A program made the position numbers and the translations under genes. A stretch of 64,000 nt of DNA. It comes from Mesorhizobium terrae. GTDB lineage: Bacteria; Pseudomonadota; Alphaproteobacteria; Rhizobiales; Rhizobiaceae. Where the stretch lies: the NCBI RefSeq assembly GCF_008727715.1, contig NZ_CP044218.1, positions 2,931,501 through 2,995,500 on the forward strand, in the 5' to 3' direction. Positions 1 to 8,484 of this stretch are shown here, one piece after another. The first letter of the stretch is position 1. Each line of letters starts with the position of its first letter. A model generated the notes under the pieces. It was not told the DNA's origin. It worked only from the letters and a program-made list of their open reading frames with translations, and searched no databases.

Positions 1-155
1 TTATACCGGTCGGCGGCGCGCAGGATTTCGGCTTCGCATGGGTTTGCAGCTGCCGAAGCGGCCGTGGCGGCAAGCGGGCTAGATAAACAAGCCGCTACCA
101 GAATTTTGGCGAGAAGACTGCGCCTGGCGCTGATCCTGATGCCTTTCATCGCCAT
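1..155 (-). CDS. Secreted protein downstream of fliK, 5' part only
   Basis: Only the first 51 codons lie in the window; the gene continues past the left edge. The start ATG follows an AAGGA Shine-Dalgarno sequence at good spacing and overlaps the 3' end of fliK by 77 bases in another frame. An in-frame ATG two codons later is the alternative. The N-terminus shows a basic stretch, a hydrophobic core (KILVAACLSSPLAATAA) and a likely cleavage after ASA, so the product is exported. The mature start, NPCEAEILRAADRY, resembles the beginning of the lytic transglycosylase-like proteins found after fliK in rhizobia. That would suit peptidoglycan opening for the rod or motor, but the catalytic domain is outside the window, so the function is inference. 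Confidence 0.6.
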   Translation of the reverse strand, partial: MAMKGIRISARRSLLAKILVAACLSSPLAATAASAAANPCEAEILRAADRY

Positions 156-1419
156 GGTTCCTTCCCGATTGCTGTCCACCCATGCCGTCGCCATTGCCGC
201 CGGAGCCTCCCGGCTGGAACGAGGACTGGTCGCGGCCAGCGCTCGCGCCGTTCGCCGTCGCATCCACGCGCGCGGCAGGCGTCGCTGCTATCGAGGGTTG
301 TAGAATGGTGACCTTGTCGATATCGAATCCGAGCGCCTTCAGCGACTTCACGATGGTCTCGCTGTCCGACGACAATCGGCGATGCGCCTCATGCGTTTCA
401 GGCCTCAGTTCAATCGACAGTTGCTCGCCGGCAAGGCGAAGGTTGGCGGTGACCGCGCCGAGCTCGGCCGGATGCAATTCTATCTTCAAGACGTGTGCCG
501 GAACTGCAACAGAAGCACCGTTCTGATTGGCTGCGGCGGGTGTCGGCGAGGCCAGTTCGGACTTGCCACTGGCGGCAATCGCATCAATGACGTCGCGCGC
601 GGTCTGGCTGACGGCCTGCGAGGCGGGCGCCGGGAAGTTCTGCTCGCTGACCACCGATGCGCGCGCGGCGCCGGACTGTTTCAGGACGGCGCTTGAGCTG
701 CGATGGCCGTCGTTTTCGACCGACAAGGGATCGACCTGCGCTGGTTGGCTGCCGCCGGTTCCGGCGGCTTCGAGTGTCGCGTCGACGGGGTCCGCATTGC
801 CTTCGGCGGGCAGGTTCGTCAGCGAGTCGGTTTTACCCGCCATCGCTGCGGATGATGCGCCATCCGCGCTGCGCATCGCTTGCGTGGATTTGTCGATCTG
901 GAGTTTTGGCGCCTGCTCACCGTCTTCTTCGACGGTTCCGTCCGCCTTTTGCTGGCGCGCGACATTCGTTCGCATCAACTTACTGATGCTGTCCGGATCG
1001 ACATTTCCCGCCGAGGCGTTGGGGTCGGTCGCCTGGTCCTTGCCATCAGCCTGCGCGCGGTTCAGCCCGTGCAAGGCCATCATCAGCGGCAGCCGATCAC
1101 GCAAACCGGCGGTGCGGTCGTCGGCGTCCGTGGTTTCATCATCGGTGGCCTGCTTGCGCTTGCCCTTGCCGTCGGGGCCGGCGACCGCCTCGTCGTTCGC
1201 GAGTAGTCCTGCCGCATCGGGCTGTTCGCCGGCTTTGCCAACGGCGAAATCGGCGCGCGTCTTTTCCCCATGCACCATCCGTTCCTTGCCTGGCGTCTTT
1301 TCGTGAGCAAGCAATTCGCCGAAGGCGGGGCTGTCTTCGCCGGTCCTGGCGTCGGACTGCTGGGTGGTGGACCGCTGCAGCGCGGTGCCTACGAAAGTCT
1401 GGCCAACGCTTGCGGTCAT
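79..1419 (-). CDS. fliK: Flagellar hook-length control protein FliK
   Basis: 446 residues. The N-terminal two thirds are low-complexity, rich in Ala, Asp, Gly and Gln, as expected for the disordered ruler part of FliK. The conserved C-terminal hook-length domain lies around residues 305-385, with the signature HPAELGAVTANLRLAGEQLS followed by a helix containing IVKSLKALGFDIDKV. The last 60 residues are a Gly/Gln/Ser-rich tail. The start ATG overlaps the motC stop by four bases (ATGA), so translation is probably coupled. In Sinorhizobium the gene at this position was first named motD and then reassigned as fliK. Role: measures hook length and switches export specificity of the flagellar secretion system. 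Confidence 0.9.
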   Translation of the reverse strand: MTASVGQTFVGTALQRSTTQQSDARTGEDSPAFGELLAHEKTPGKERMVHGEKTRADFAVGKAGEQPDAAGLLANDEAVAGPDGKGKRKQATDDETTDADDRTAGLRDRLPLMMALHGLNRAQADGKDQATDPNASAGNVDPDSISKLMRTNVARQQKADGTVEEDGEQAPKLQIDKSTQAMRSADGASSAAMAGKTDSLTNLPAEGNADPVDATLEAAGTGGSQPAQVDPLSVENDGHRSSSAVLKQSGAARASVVSEQNFPAPASQAVSQTARDVIDAIAASGKSELASPTPAAANQNGASVAVPAHVLKIELHPAELGAVTANLRLAGEQLSIELRPETHEAHRRLSSDSETIVKSLKALGFDIDKVTILQPSIAATPAARVDATANGASAGRDQSSFQPGGSGGNGDGMGGQQSGRNHGDERHQDQRQAQSSRQNSGSGLFI

Positions 1420-2837
1420 TGAGGGGAGGCTCCGAGCAAAAGGTCGATCTTGTTCAACTTGCGCCTGGTATCGGCGATCGCTGAATCGGTGGTGTCGGGT
1501 GCTGCTGAGGCACTCGCGGAGGCCGGCAGAACGGCTGCTGGCAACTGTGCCGCCGCACCTTGATTTGCTGGCGCGGCACCGGGCTTTGGCTGGGCTGCGG
1601 CGGCAGTCGCTGGCCGTTCGGAGACTGCGCCTTCTACCGGCGGCAGGTCCGAGCCGTCCTCCGCTACGGCTTGCGGCGCGGACGTTTTCGCGGCTTGTTG
1701 AGTCTCTGCCTTTGCCTTGCCTTTGGCCACGCTCTTGGCCGGAGGGTCGGACTTGTCGGTTTTCGGCTCAGGCTGCGGCTGGTTGAACACCGCCGTAGCC
1801 GGCGGCGCGACGACCTCCTGGGTGATCTGTTGCGCGGCGTCGAGCAACTCGCGGTCGCTCGGCGACAGCTTGGTGCGGTCGATCGTCTTCAGCTTGGCGC
1901 GGATGTCGTCGACGGTGGCCGAGGTGATGTTGGAAAGACTTGCATAGAGTTCGGCCCGCGGGTCGCCGGTTCCCACTGCGCTGGTACCGTCGGGGATGGC
2001 CTTGGCCGCGGCGAAGGCGGACAATTCGTTCAAGCCGTCTATTGCCGCGCGGCGGGCGATGCGCAGATAGATGACCCGTTCGCGTTCGCGGTCCATCATC
2101 GAGGTGATGTCGGCGAGTTTGTCTTGGCTCAGCGCCATGTGCAGCGTGACCACGCCGGAAACGAAGCTGTCGGCGAACTGACTGGCATAGGGCGAGAGCA
2201 GGTAGCGTTCGACATATTGGGTCGAGGCCAGCGCAAAGCGGGCGGCGTCTCCGGTCGTGGTGGCAATCGCCACCGAACGCCGCAGTGCTGCTTCCTCCAC
2301 CAGCGTGCCGGGGCTGAGCAGGCGGGCCTGATCCAGAAGTGTCAACGCCTGGACCGGGTCTTCGGAAGCCAGCAGCGAGCCCTTCACCAGCGCGACGAAG
2401 GCACCGACATCCGGCGGCAGCATCATCGGATCGACTGGTTTCAGCGCTTCGATCGCCGGAGCCGGGCGGCCGCCGAGATAATCGAGAACGCCTTCGACGA
2501 TCGCCTGGTTCGTCTGGTCGAGCTGAATGCGCCCGACCGCGGCCTTGACCGTTGCCGGGTTGCCGCCGCTCATGCCGTAGACGAGCAGGGCGCGCAGGTT
2601 CTTTAGTTCCTTGAAATCATCTGAGCTGGCGGCGCGAAAACGGGCATCGACCATTTCGAGCAGCTTGTTCTGCATCGGCAGCGCGGCGTGGTCGCCGGAT
2701 GCGAGCCTGTCCTGCACGAGTTGCAGCGACCGCACCATCTGGTAGGGCTGCAGCGGGTCCTGGGCGAAGGCTGCGCTGGCCGTCCCCAGCATCAGCAAGG
2801 CGAGGCCGGCAGCGCCGATGCGCGCGGCGCGGATCAT
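1416..2837 (-). CDS. motC: Motility protein MotC, periplasmic
   Basis: 473 residues with an N-terminal signal peptide (IGAAGLALLMLGTASAAFA, then QDPLQPYQMVRSLQLVQDRL). The central part is helical and repeat-like, with phrases such as YGMSGGNPATVKAAV and LPPDVGAFVALVKGSLLASEDP. The C-terminal 130 residues are an Ala/Pro/Lys-rich linker followed by a short helix. MotC is specific to rhizobia and relatives. In Sinorhizobium it is a periplasmic protein needed for motor rotation, thought to act with MotB. The gene sits between motB and fliK with four-base ATGA overlaps on both sides, the standard rhizobial motBC-fliK order. A dedicated chaperone, MotE, is encoded 8 kb upstream. Confidence 0.9.
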   Translation of the reverse strand: MIRAARIGAAGLALLMLGTASAAFAQDPLQPYQMVRSLQLVQDRLASGDHAALPMQNKLLEMVDARFRAASSDDFKELKNLRALLVYGMSGGNPATVKAAVGRIQLDQTNQAIVEGVLDYLGGRPAPAIEALKPVDPMMLPPDVGAFVALVKGSLLASEDPVQALTLLDQARLLSPGTLVEEAALRRSVAIATTTGDAARFALASTQYVERYLLSPYASQFADSFVSGVVTLHMALSQDKLADITSMMDRERERVIYLRIARRAAIDGLNELSAFAAAKAIPDGTSAVGTGDPRAELYASLSNITSATVDDIRAKLKTIDRTKLSPSDRELLDAAQQITQEVVAPPATAVFNQPQPEPKTDKSDPPAKSVAKGKAKAETQQAAKTSAPQAVAEDGSDLPPVEGAVSERPATAAAAQPKPGAAPANQGAAAQLPAAVLPASASASAAPDTTDSAIADTRRKLNKIDLLLGASPQ

Positions 2838-4084
2838 CCCCCCGCCTCCAGCAGGATCTCGATGCGGCGGTTGACGGCGGCCAGCGGGTCGGCCTTGTTC
2901 TTCGGTTCGCGATCGGCGAAGCCGGAAACTTCCTTGACACGGCCCTCGTCAAGGCCGCCGCGCACCAGCATGTAATAGGCCGAATGCGCGCGCGCGGTGG
3001 ACAGGCGCCAGTTGTCGTAGTCGCCCCGGAACGGGCGCGCGTCGGTGTAACCCTGAATGGCGATCCGGCCTTTCTGTTCCATGACGATGTGGCCGATCTT
3101 TTCCATGGCGAGCACCAGTTCGCGCCGGGGAACCGCCGAGCCGATCTCGAACATGCCGAAATTGAAGCTGTCGGTGACGGAGATGACGACACCCTTGTCG
3201 GTCGCTTCGACGCTGACGCCGTCGGCTACCGCATCGCCGGGCTTGAAGGCCTGGGCTATCTGTTTCTTGACGTCTTCGGCCGCCTTGACGGTCGCGTCCG
3301 TGGGCTTCTTGTCCTGCTTTTCGGCTTGCTCGATTTCTTCGGCAGCCGCCTTCTTGGCCATCGCAGGGTCTTTCGCCGCTGTGCCGTCCTTGGCCGTCTG
3401 CTGGGCTTGTGCAGCCGTCTCGCCGGGCTTGGTCGCTTCGTTGTCGGTCTTCGGGTTTTCGGCGCTGGCTTCCGGCAACGGCGTCGACACCTGCTGCGAC
3501 CAGAAATCGGGCGCGAATGGGTCGCGGTAGGATTCGCCGCCAGAGGCGCCGGTCGCGGGCCCGGCGGTCTGGACGCCACCTTCGCCCTTGGCGCTTATGT
3601 TCTGGCGGGTGCCGGTTTCGGCGGCGATCTCGGCCAGCACGGCGTAGGGGTCGGCGAACAACTTCTGGTCGGAATTCTTGGCTTCTTCCGCCTTGTTGGG
3701 CTTCTCGTTGCTGCCGGTCTGCTTGTCCTGCGCCGTGCCGGGATTGCCCTTGCCGTTGTGGCCCTGCTTGGTCTTTCCTTCGACGGGATCGTTGGAGGTG
3801 TAGCCGGGCTCGTCCGGACCGTCGCCGACATCTTCGAGACCCTTGCGGCTGGAACTGCGGTCGACCAGCGGCACCGGGTTGAAATAGGAGGCGACGGCGG
3901 CGCGCGTCTCTTCGTTGGCGGCGTTGATCAGCCACATCACCAGGAAGAAACACATCATCGCGGTCATGAAGTCGGCGAAGGCGATCTTCCAGACGCCGCC
4001 GTGATGGCCTTCGTCGTGATCGTGATGATTGCGCCGGACAATGATGATTTCCTGGCGCGGCTCGGCGCCGTCTGCCGTACTCAT
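2834..4084 (-). CDS. motB: Flagellar motor stator protein MotB
   Basis: 416 residues from the ATG that overlaps the stop of the FliH-like gene (ATGA); an in-frame ATG ten codons upstream is less likely. A short His-rich cytoplasmic tail precedes the single membrane helix. This helix begins with the proton-conducting Asp (about residue 38, in FADFMTAMMCFFLVMWLINAA). A long charged linker (about residues 70-270) is much larger than in E. coli MotB and is typical of rhizobia, where MotC adds a further periplasmic part. The C-terminal OmpA-like peptidoglycan-binding domain is clear (IAIQGYTDARPFRGDYDNW to FADREPKNKADPLAAVNRRIEI). With MotA it forms the H+-driven stator. MotA is encoded 16 kb away on the other strand. 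Confidence 0.93.
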   Translation of the reverse strand: MSTADGAEPRQEIIIVRRNHHDHDEGHHGGVWKIAFADFMTAMMCFFLVMWLINAANEETRAAVASYFNPVPLVDRSSSRKGLEDVGDGPDEPGYTSNDPVEGKTKQGHNGKGNPGTAQDKQTGSNEKPNKAEEAKNSDQKLFADPYAVLAEIAAETGTRQNISAKGEGGVQTAGPATGASGGESYRDPFAPDFWSQQVSTPLPEASAENPKTDNEATKPGETAAQAQQTAKDGTAAKDPAMAKKAAAEEIEQAEKQDKKPTDATVKAAEDVKKQIAQAFKPGDAVADGVSVEATDKGVVISVTDSFNFGMFEIGSAVPRRELVLAMEKIGHIVMEQKGRIAIQGYTDARPFRGDYDNWRLSTARAHSAYYMLVRGGLDEGRVKEVSGFADREPKNKADPLAAVNRRIEILLEAGG

Positions 4085-4710
4085 GCGAGAACCTCCGACA
4101 GGGCGGCCGACCATTCCGACATGCGCGTCTCGACGACGGTGTCGTTCACGGTCATGGTGAGGTCGAGGCTGGCAGCCTCGGCGAAGTCGAGATTGGCGGC
4201 GCGCGTGCCGAGCGCGGCCTTCAGCGGCTCGTAGAGCGACAGTGGTCCGCGAACGCTGATGCGGACCGCTTCGGCATCGGCGAGCGTGTCGCGGATGACG
4301 CGTTCCAGCGCCGCCAGCGAGCGCTTCTGCAATTCGTCGCTCAACAGCCCGCTGACGATGCGGGCGACGGCATCGCCCATCAGATCGTAGAGCCTGTGTT
4401 CCAGCTTTTCCGCGCGGTCCGCGATCGCGGTGCCGAGGTCAGTGCCCAGCGTCTCGACCATCGCCCTGGCTTCGTCGGCCAGTGCCTGGCGTTCGGCCGC
4501 CAGCGCCTCGGTATGCGCCGCCGTCAGCGTAGCTTCCAGCGCGTCTTCCGCCTTGGCGACGGCCATGGCGACAAGTTTGTCGATGTCGACCGGGGCAGGC
4601 ATATCGAGCGGCGGATGCGGGTGCGGATCGACATGAGTAACCGTGACGCCACTATGGATCTGTGGCGTGCCGAAGTCCGGCAACAGATCGGAAAGCGAAG
4701 CCTGACGCAT
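4081..4710 (-). CDS. FliH-like flagellar assembly protein
   Basis: 209 residues, starting at an ATG that overlaps the fliF stop by one base (TGATG); an ATG nine codons upstream inside fliF is possible. After a Pro-rich N-terminus there is a long Ala/Glu-rich helix (about residues 45-110, likely coiled coil) and then an alpha/beta C-terminal part (VARIVSGLLSDELQKRSLAALERVIRDTL). This is the layout of FliH, the FliI ATPase regulator, though sequence similarity to classical FliH is weak by eye. The position after fliF and before motB fits, and no other fliH candidate exists in the window although fliI does. The FliH assignment is inference; membership of the flagellar operon is firm. Confidence 0.65.
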   Translation of the reverse strand: MRQASLSDLLPDFGTPQIHSGVTVTHVDPHPHPPLDMPAPVDIDKLVAMAVAKAEDALEATLTAAHTEALAAERQALADEARAMVETLGTDLGTAIADRAEKLEHRLYDLMGDAVARIVSGLLSDELQKRSLAALERVIRDTLADAEAVRISVRGPLSLYEPLKAALGTRAANLDFAEAASLDLTMTVNDTVVETRMSEWSAALSEVLA

Positions 4711-6341
4711 CAGCCGGCGGCTTCCTGGGCCGTCCATTTGCGCAGGATGTTGGCGGTGCGCTCTTCATTGATGTCGACCATGCGCGCCAGCCGATCCTGC
4801 GGCGCCGGCCGCAATTTCTTGCGCAGGTCGTCGAGCGGCGTTGGGCGGTTGTCAGCCAGCGAGCCGACCGGCGCCTCCGTCGCGGTGGCATCCGGAGTGG
4901 GCAGCGAACGCTGGACGTCGTCGAAGCTCGGACCGGCGAGCGCCGCCGGCTTGTTCGACAGGGCCGCAGCCATCGGGCGTAGGCCGAAGAAGGCGACCAG
5001 GAAGACGACGACGATGAAGGCGGCCGCATTGATCAGGCTGCCGGTGTAGCGCGAGACGGCGTCGAGGATGCCGGGGGAGGCCAGTTGCTGGCCGTCCAGC
5101 CCGTCGATGAACTCGACCGCCGAGACATCGATGATGTCGCCGCGCTTTTCGTCGAGGCCGGTCGCGGACGCCACCATCTTCTTGATGTCGGCGACGCGCT
5201 GGGCGATCTGCTCCGGCTTGGCGTCCTTGCCGAGCACCGACATCAGGCGCTGCTGATTGACGACGACGGCGATCGACATCTTGGTGACCGAATAGCCGTT
5301 GGACACCGTGGCGATCTTCTTGGAATTGATCTCGTAATTGGTGATCTCTTCCTTGCGGTCGTTCTGCGAGCTCGACTGCGGACCATCGGTGGCGGCGGCT
5401 TGCGTTTCCGGCAGGTTCTGCTCGACGGTGGTCGGCGTCGCCGCCTGGCGCTGATTGCTGTTCTCGTTCGCCTTGACGGTCTGGACCGAGCGTTCGACAC
5501 GCGATTCCGGATCGAAGATGGTCTCCTCGGTCTGCCGCGTATCGGTGTTGACGTCGGCCTTCACGCTGGCGCGGAAATTGTCAGGGCCGAGATAGGGCGT
5601 CAGCGCGCGGCGGATATTGTCCTCGATCTGGCTTTCGACGGTGCGCTCGACGCCGAGCGAGCGGGCGGCGCTGGTGTTGGAGGGGTCGTCGCCAGCGGCG
5701 AGCAGATTGCCGGCCGAATCAAGCACGGTCACCTTTTCCGCCGACAGGCCGGGCACGGCGGCTGCAACCAGATGGCGGATCGACATGGCGGCCTTGCCGC
5801 CGTCGACGCCGGCGTAGCGGATCACCACCGAAGCCGAGGGCTGCTGCTCCTCGCGGCGGAAATTGGCGCGTTCGGACATGACGATGTGGACACGCGCGGC
5901 CTTCACACCCGCCAGCGACTGGATGGTGCGGGCGATTTCGCCTTCCAGGGCGCGCACGCGGGTCACCTGCTGCATGAAGGAGGTGAGGCCGAGCGAACCG
6001 ACCTTGTCGAACAATTCGTAGCCGGCATTGGCGCTGGTGGGCAGGCCCTTTTCGGCCAGGAGCATGCGGGCTTTTGCCGTGGTGCCGACCGGAACCAGCA
6101 CGCTGGCGCCATCGGAACCGACATCGAAATTCATGCCGGCCTCGGCAAGCACCATGCCTATCTGGTTCACGTCGGAGCGTTCGAGGCCGACATAGAGCGT
6201 CTCATAGGAGGGGCGGTTGAGATAGACCGAGGCGATGCCGATGACGGCCAGCGTCAACAACGCGATGCCGGCCATGATGGCCAGCCGCTTGGTGCCGAAA
6301 TCCTGGAGATTGATGACGATGCTTCTGAGTTGTTCCGGCAC
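4710..6341 (-). CDS. fliF: Flagellar MS-ring protein FliF
   Basis: 543 residues. A first membrane helix lies at about residues 21-42 and a second at about 433-455. Between them is the large periplasmic part with the ring-building motifs, including GYELFDKVGSLGLTSFMQQV and RVRALEGEIARTIQSLAGVKAARVHIVM. The periplasmic half also contains FDPESRVERSVQTVKANEN. The cytoplasmic C-terminus ends in a FliG-binding-like helix (RLARMVDINEERTANILRKW). FliF forms the base of the basal body in the inner membrane, on which the FliG/FliM/FliN switch and the export gate assemble. It leads a tightly packed operon: the FliH-like gene, motB, motC, fliK and a secreted protein all follow with overlapping ends. Confidence 0.95.
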   Translation of the reverse strand: MPEQLRSIVINLQDFGTKRLAIMAGIALLTLAVIGIASVYLNRPSYETLYVGLERSDVNQIGMVLAEAGMNFDVGSDGASVLVPVGTTAKARMLLAEKGLPTSANAGYELFDKVGSLGLTSFMQQVTRVRALEGEIARTIQSLAGVKAARVHIVMSERANFRREEQQPSASVVIRYAGVDGGKAAMSIRHLVAAAVPGLSAEKVTVLDSAGNLLAAGDDPSNTSAARSLGVERTVESQIEDNIRRALTPYLGPDNFRASVKADVNTDTRQTEETIFDPESRVERSVQTVKANENSNQRQAATPTTVEQNLPETQAAATDGPQSSSQNDRKEEITNYEINSKKIATVSNGYSVTKMSIAVVVNQQRLMSVLGKDAKPEQIAQRVADIKKMVASATGLDEKRGDIIDVSAVEFIDGLDGQQLASPGILDAVSRYTGSLINAAAFIVVVFLVAFFGLRPMAAALSNKPAALAGPSFDDVQRSLPTPDATATEAPVGSLADNRPTPLDDLRKKLRPAPQDRLARMVDINEERTANILRKWTAQEAAG

Positions 6342-6403
6342 GGATCGATAGTCCCATGGTTGCCCGTCGAAACACTAGACGCTGAAGCTTGTGCGAAAAT
6401 GGT

Positions 6404-6432
6404 ATCGGGCCGCGCTGGTGGCGCGGCCCGAT
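6404..6432 (-). terminator. Terminator hairpin after the second flagellin gene
   Basis: A perfect 12-base-pair stem (ATCGGGCCGCGC at 6404-6415 with its complement at 6421-6432) encloses a five-base loop. On the minus strand it follows the flagellin stop at 6456 by 24 bases. The stem is followed by ACCATTTT, a weak T-run. It separates flagellin from the fliF operon. Confidence 0.7.
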
Positions 6433-6455
6433 TGGAAAGAAGCAAATGAAATGGA

Positions 6456-7340
6456 TCAGTTCTTGAACAGCGACAGGATGTTCTGGGCGCTGGAATTGGC
6501 GATCGACAGTGCTTGGACACCGAGCTGCTGCTGAACCTGGAGCGCCTGGAGCTTGGTCGATTCCCGGTTCATGTCGGCATCGACGAGCTGACCGACGCCG
6601 CGGTCCACCGAATCGCTGAGGTTGGACAGGAAGCTCTTCTGGGTGTCGATGCGCGACTTGGCAGCACCCAGCGTCGCCGCGCCATCCGCCAGTTTAGCGA
6701 GGGCCGTTTCGACGGTGCCCAATGCAGTCGTGAGGGCTGCGTCGGTGAGCTGCGCCGCGCTGGGATCGAAGAAGCCTGGCTGGAGCAAGCCGCCGACAAA
6801 ACCGCCTGTACCGCCGGTATCCAGCACTTGCGTGTCGGCTGCGGCGACGTTGATGGTGTCGATGTTGACGGTCGTTCCGGTGCGGTTGTAAGCGGCAACG
6901 ATCTTCAGGTCTGAAGCGGCCAGGCCGTCGGTCTGCAGCATGTTGGTGCCGGCATAAGACGCATTGGTGACCGAGGACTTGATGCCGGACTGGATCGCCT
7001 TGATTTCGGTCGCGATCTGCTTCTGGATGTCCTGGCCCTTGCCCATGGCAGCCAGCAGCTTGGTCTTGATCTTGTCGACCTGATCCTTGACGTCGATGAT
7101 CGCGGCGTAAGCGGTGTCGACCTTGCCGGCCCCGAGGCCGAGTGCGTCCTGCACGGCCGAGTTGGCCTTGTTGTCGGAACGCATGGTGGTGGCGATCGAC
7201 CAATAGGCGGCGTTGTCGCTGGCGGTGGAGACGCGGAGGCCGGTGGAGATGCGGGACTGCGTCTGTTCAAGTGCCTTCTGAGTGGCGCTCAGGCTCTGCA
7301 GCGCAGTCAACGCCTGGGCATTGGTCATGATACTCGCCAA
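6456..7340 (-). CDS. Flagellin, second copy (TTG start)
   Basis: 294 residues if started at TTG 7340. That start gives an N-terminus, MASIMTNAQALTALQSL, that aligns without gaps to the neighbouring flagellin (MSSINTNTAALTALQSL), and a GGGGAG ribosome site lies about five bases ahead. The in-frame ATG at 7328 would cut four conserved residues and is 17 bases from that site. N- and C-terminal flagellin domains are both present (ATQKALEQTQSRISTGLRV; LQQ-type end QQLGVQALSIANSSAQNILSLF), with a short variable middle, as in rhizobial flagellins that lack the outer D3 domain. It forms the filament together with the paralogue immediately upstream. Confidence 0.93.
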   Translation of the reverse strand: MASIMTNAQALTALQSLSATQKALEQTQSRISTGLRVSTASDNAAYWSIATTMRSDNKANSAVQDALGLGAGKVDTAYAAIIDVKDQVDKIKTKLLAAMGKGQDIQKQIATEIKAIQSGIKSSVTNASYAGTNMLQTDGLAASDLKIVAAYNRTGTTVNIDTINVAAADTQVLDTGGTGGFVGGLLQPGFFDPSAAQLTDAALTTALGTVETALAKLADGAATLGAAKSRIDTQKSFLSNLSDSVDRGVGQLVDADMNRESTKLQALQVQQQLGVQALSIANSSAQNILSLFKN

Positions 7341-7426
7341 GATAACTCCCCTTCTCAAATGGCGCGCCGTCGCCGCGCTATGCCTTGCCTCGGTTGTCGC
7401 CGGTCGAATGAGCGGGCGGAACAAAC

Positions 7427-7459
7427 GTGGTTAACCACAACTAACCAGTCATGGTTAAT
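7427..7459. promoter_or_regulatory. GGTTAACC palindrome upstream of the second flagellin
   Basis: A perfect 12-base palindrome GTGGTTAACCAC (7427-7438) is followed by ACTAACC and ATGGTTAA within 20 bases. It lies 90-120 bases ahead of the flagellin start. A matching GGTTAACC with a second TTAACC occurs upstream of the other flagellin (8633-8650), so a shared regulator-binding site is plausible. No function was tested. Confidence 0.4.
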
Positions 7460-7508
7460 AGGCCATTAAGATGAAGCTAATGTAGGGGGTGGCGAAAGCC
7501 AAAAAAGA

Positions 7509-7538
7509 GAATGGGCCGCGCTTGCGCGCGGCCCATTC
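7509..7538 (-). terminator. Rho-independent terminator of the first flagellin gene
   Basis: A 12-base-pair GC-rich stem (7509-7520 with 7527-7538) and six-base loop lie 32 bases beyond the flagellin stop at 7570. On the minus strand the stem is followed by TCTTTTTTGG. This is a textbook intrinsic terminator and suggests each flagellin gene is transcribed on its own. Confidence 0.88.
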
Positions 7539-7569
7539 ATAGGATCGTTGTTGCCTGAGAAGGTTCGGC

Positions 7570-8484
7570 TTAGCCGCGGAACAGCGACAGGATCTGCTGC
7601 GACGAGCCGTTGGCGATCGACAGAGCCTGGACACCGAGCTGCTGCTGGACCTGGAGGGCCTGCAGACGGGTCGATTCCTTGTTCATGTCAGCGTCAACGA
7701 GCTGGCCGACGCCCTTGTCGATGGAGTCCGACAGGTTGGACAGGAAGTTCTTCTGCGTGTCGATGCGCGACTTGGCGGCACCGAGCGAGGCAGCGCCGGT
7801 GGTCAGACCGGCAAGTGCGGTTTCAACCTTGACCAGAGCAGCGTCGACATTGGCGTCGGTGACAGCGGTCGCGCCGCTGGTGTCGAACAGGCCGGTCGCG
7901 CCGGTGGCGACGATGTCCTTCAGAAGACCAGCAGTGAAGTCCGGAGCGCCGCCGGCGGCCTTGCCGAAGATCTGGATGTCGGAGGCCTTCACGTTGACGG
8001 TGTCGATCGTGACGGCGGTACCGACGCGGTTGTAGGAAGCGACGACGTTCAGGTCGGAAGTCGCGGCACCGTCGCTGACGAGCAGGTTGGCACCAGCGTA
8101 GTTGGCGTTGGTCGCCGACGACTTGATCTGGTTCTGGATGCCGGTGATTTCGGTCGCGATCTTCTTCTGGTCTTCAAGGCTGGCGCCACGGGCGTTAACC
8201 AGCTTGGCCTTGATCTTGTCGACCTGGTCCTTGATGTCGTTGATGGCGGTGTAGGCGGTGTCCACCTTGCCGGCGCCGAGGCCGAGCGCGTCCTGAACGG
8301 CCGAGTTGGCCTTGTTGTCGGAACGCATCGAGGTCGCGATCGACCAGTAGGCGGCGTTGTCGGAAGCGGTGGCAACGCGCAGACCCGTCGAAATGCGGCC
8401 CTGGGTGGTTTCGAGCGACTTCTGGGTAGCGCTCAGGCTCTGCAGAGCGGTAAGAGCGGCGGTATTCGTGTTGATGCTGGACAT
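7570..8484 (-). CDS. Flagellin, first copy
   Basis: 304 residues, ATG start with AGGGG about ten bases upstream. Both conserved flagellin ends are present: the N-terminal coiled region (TALQSLSATQKSLETTQGRISTGLRVATASDNAAYWSI and on) and the C-terminal region (SRIDTQKNFLSNLSDSIDKG, ending SNSSQQ-like GSSQQILSLF). The middle is short, so the filament subunit has only the D0/D1 core and a reduced outer domain. It is a close paralogue of the next gene downstream; differences concentrate in the central 60 residues. Rhizobial filaments usually combine several flagellins. The gene has its own terminator and a 282-base upstream region, fitting strong, separate expression. Confidence 0.95.
   Translation of the reverse strand: MSSINTNTAALTALQSLSATQKSLETTQGRISTGLRVATASDNAAYWSIATSMRSDNKANSAVQDALGLGAGKVDTAYTAINDIKDQVDKIKAKLVNARGASLEDQKKIATEITGIQNQIKSSATNANYAGANLLVSDGAATSDLNVVASYNRVGTAVTIDTVNVKASDIQIFGKAAGGAPDFTAGLLKDIVATGATGLFDTSGATAVTDANVDAALVKVETALAGLTTGAASLGAAKSRIDTQKNFLSNLSDSIDKGVGQLVDADMNKESTRLQALQVQQQLGVQALSIANGSSQQILSLFRG

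Noticed and set aside
2699..4234. A 511-codon plus-strand open frame over motB
   Set aside because: Antisense to motB; sequence is Gly/Arg/Leu-rich filler with no motif.
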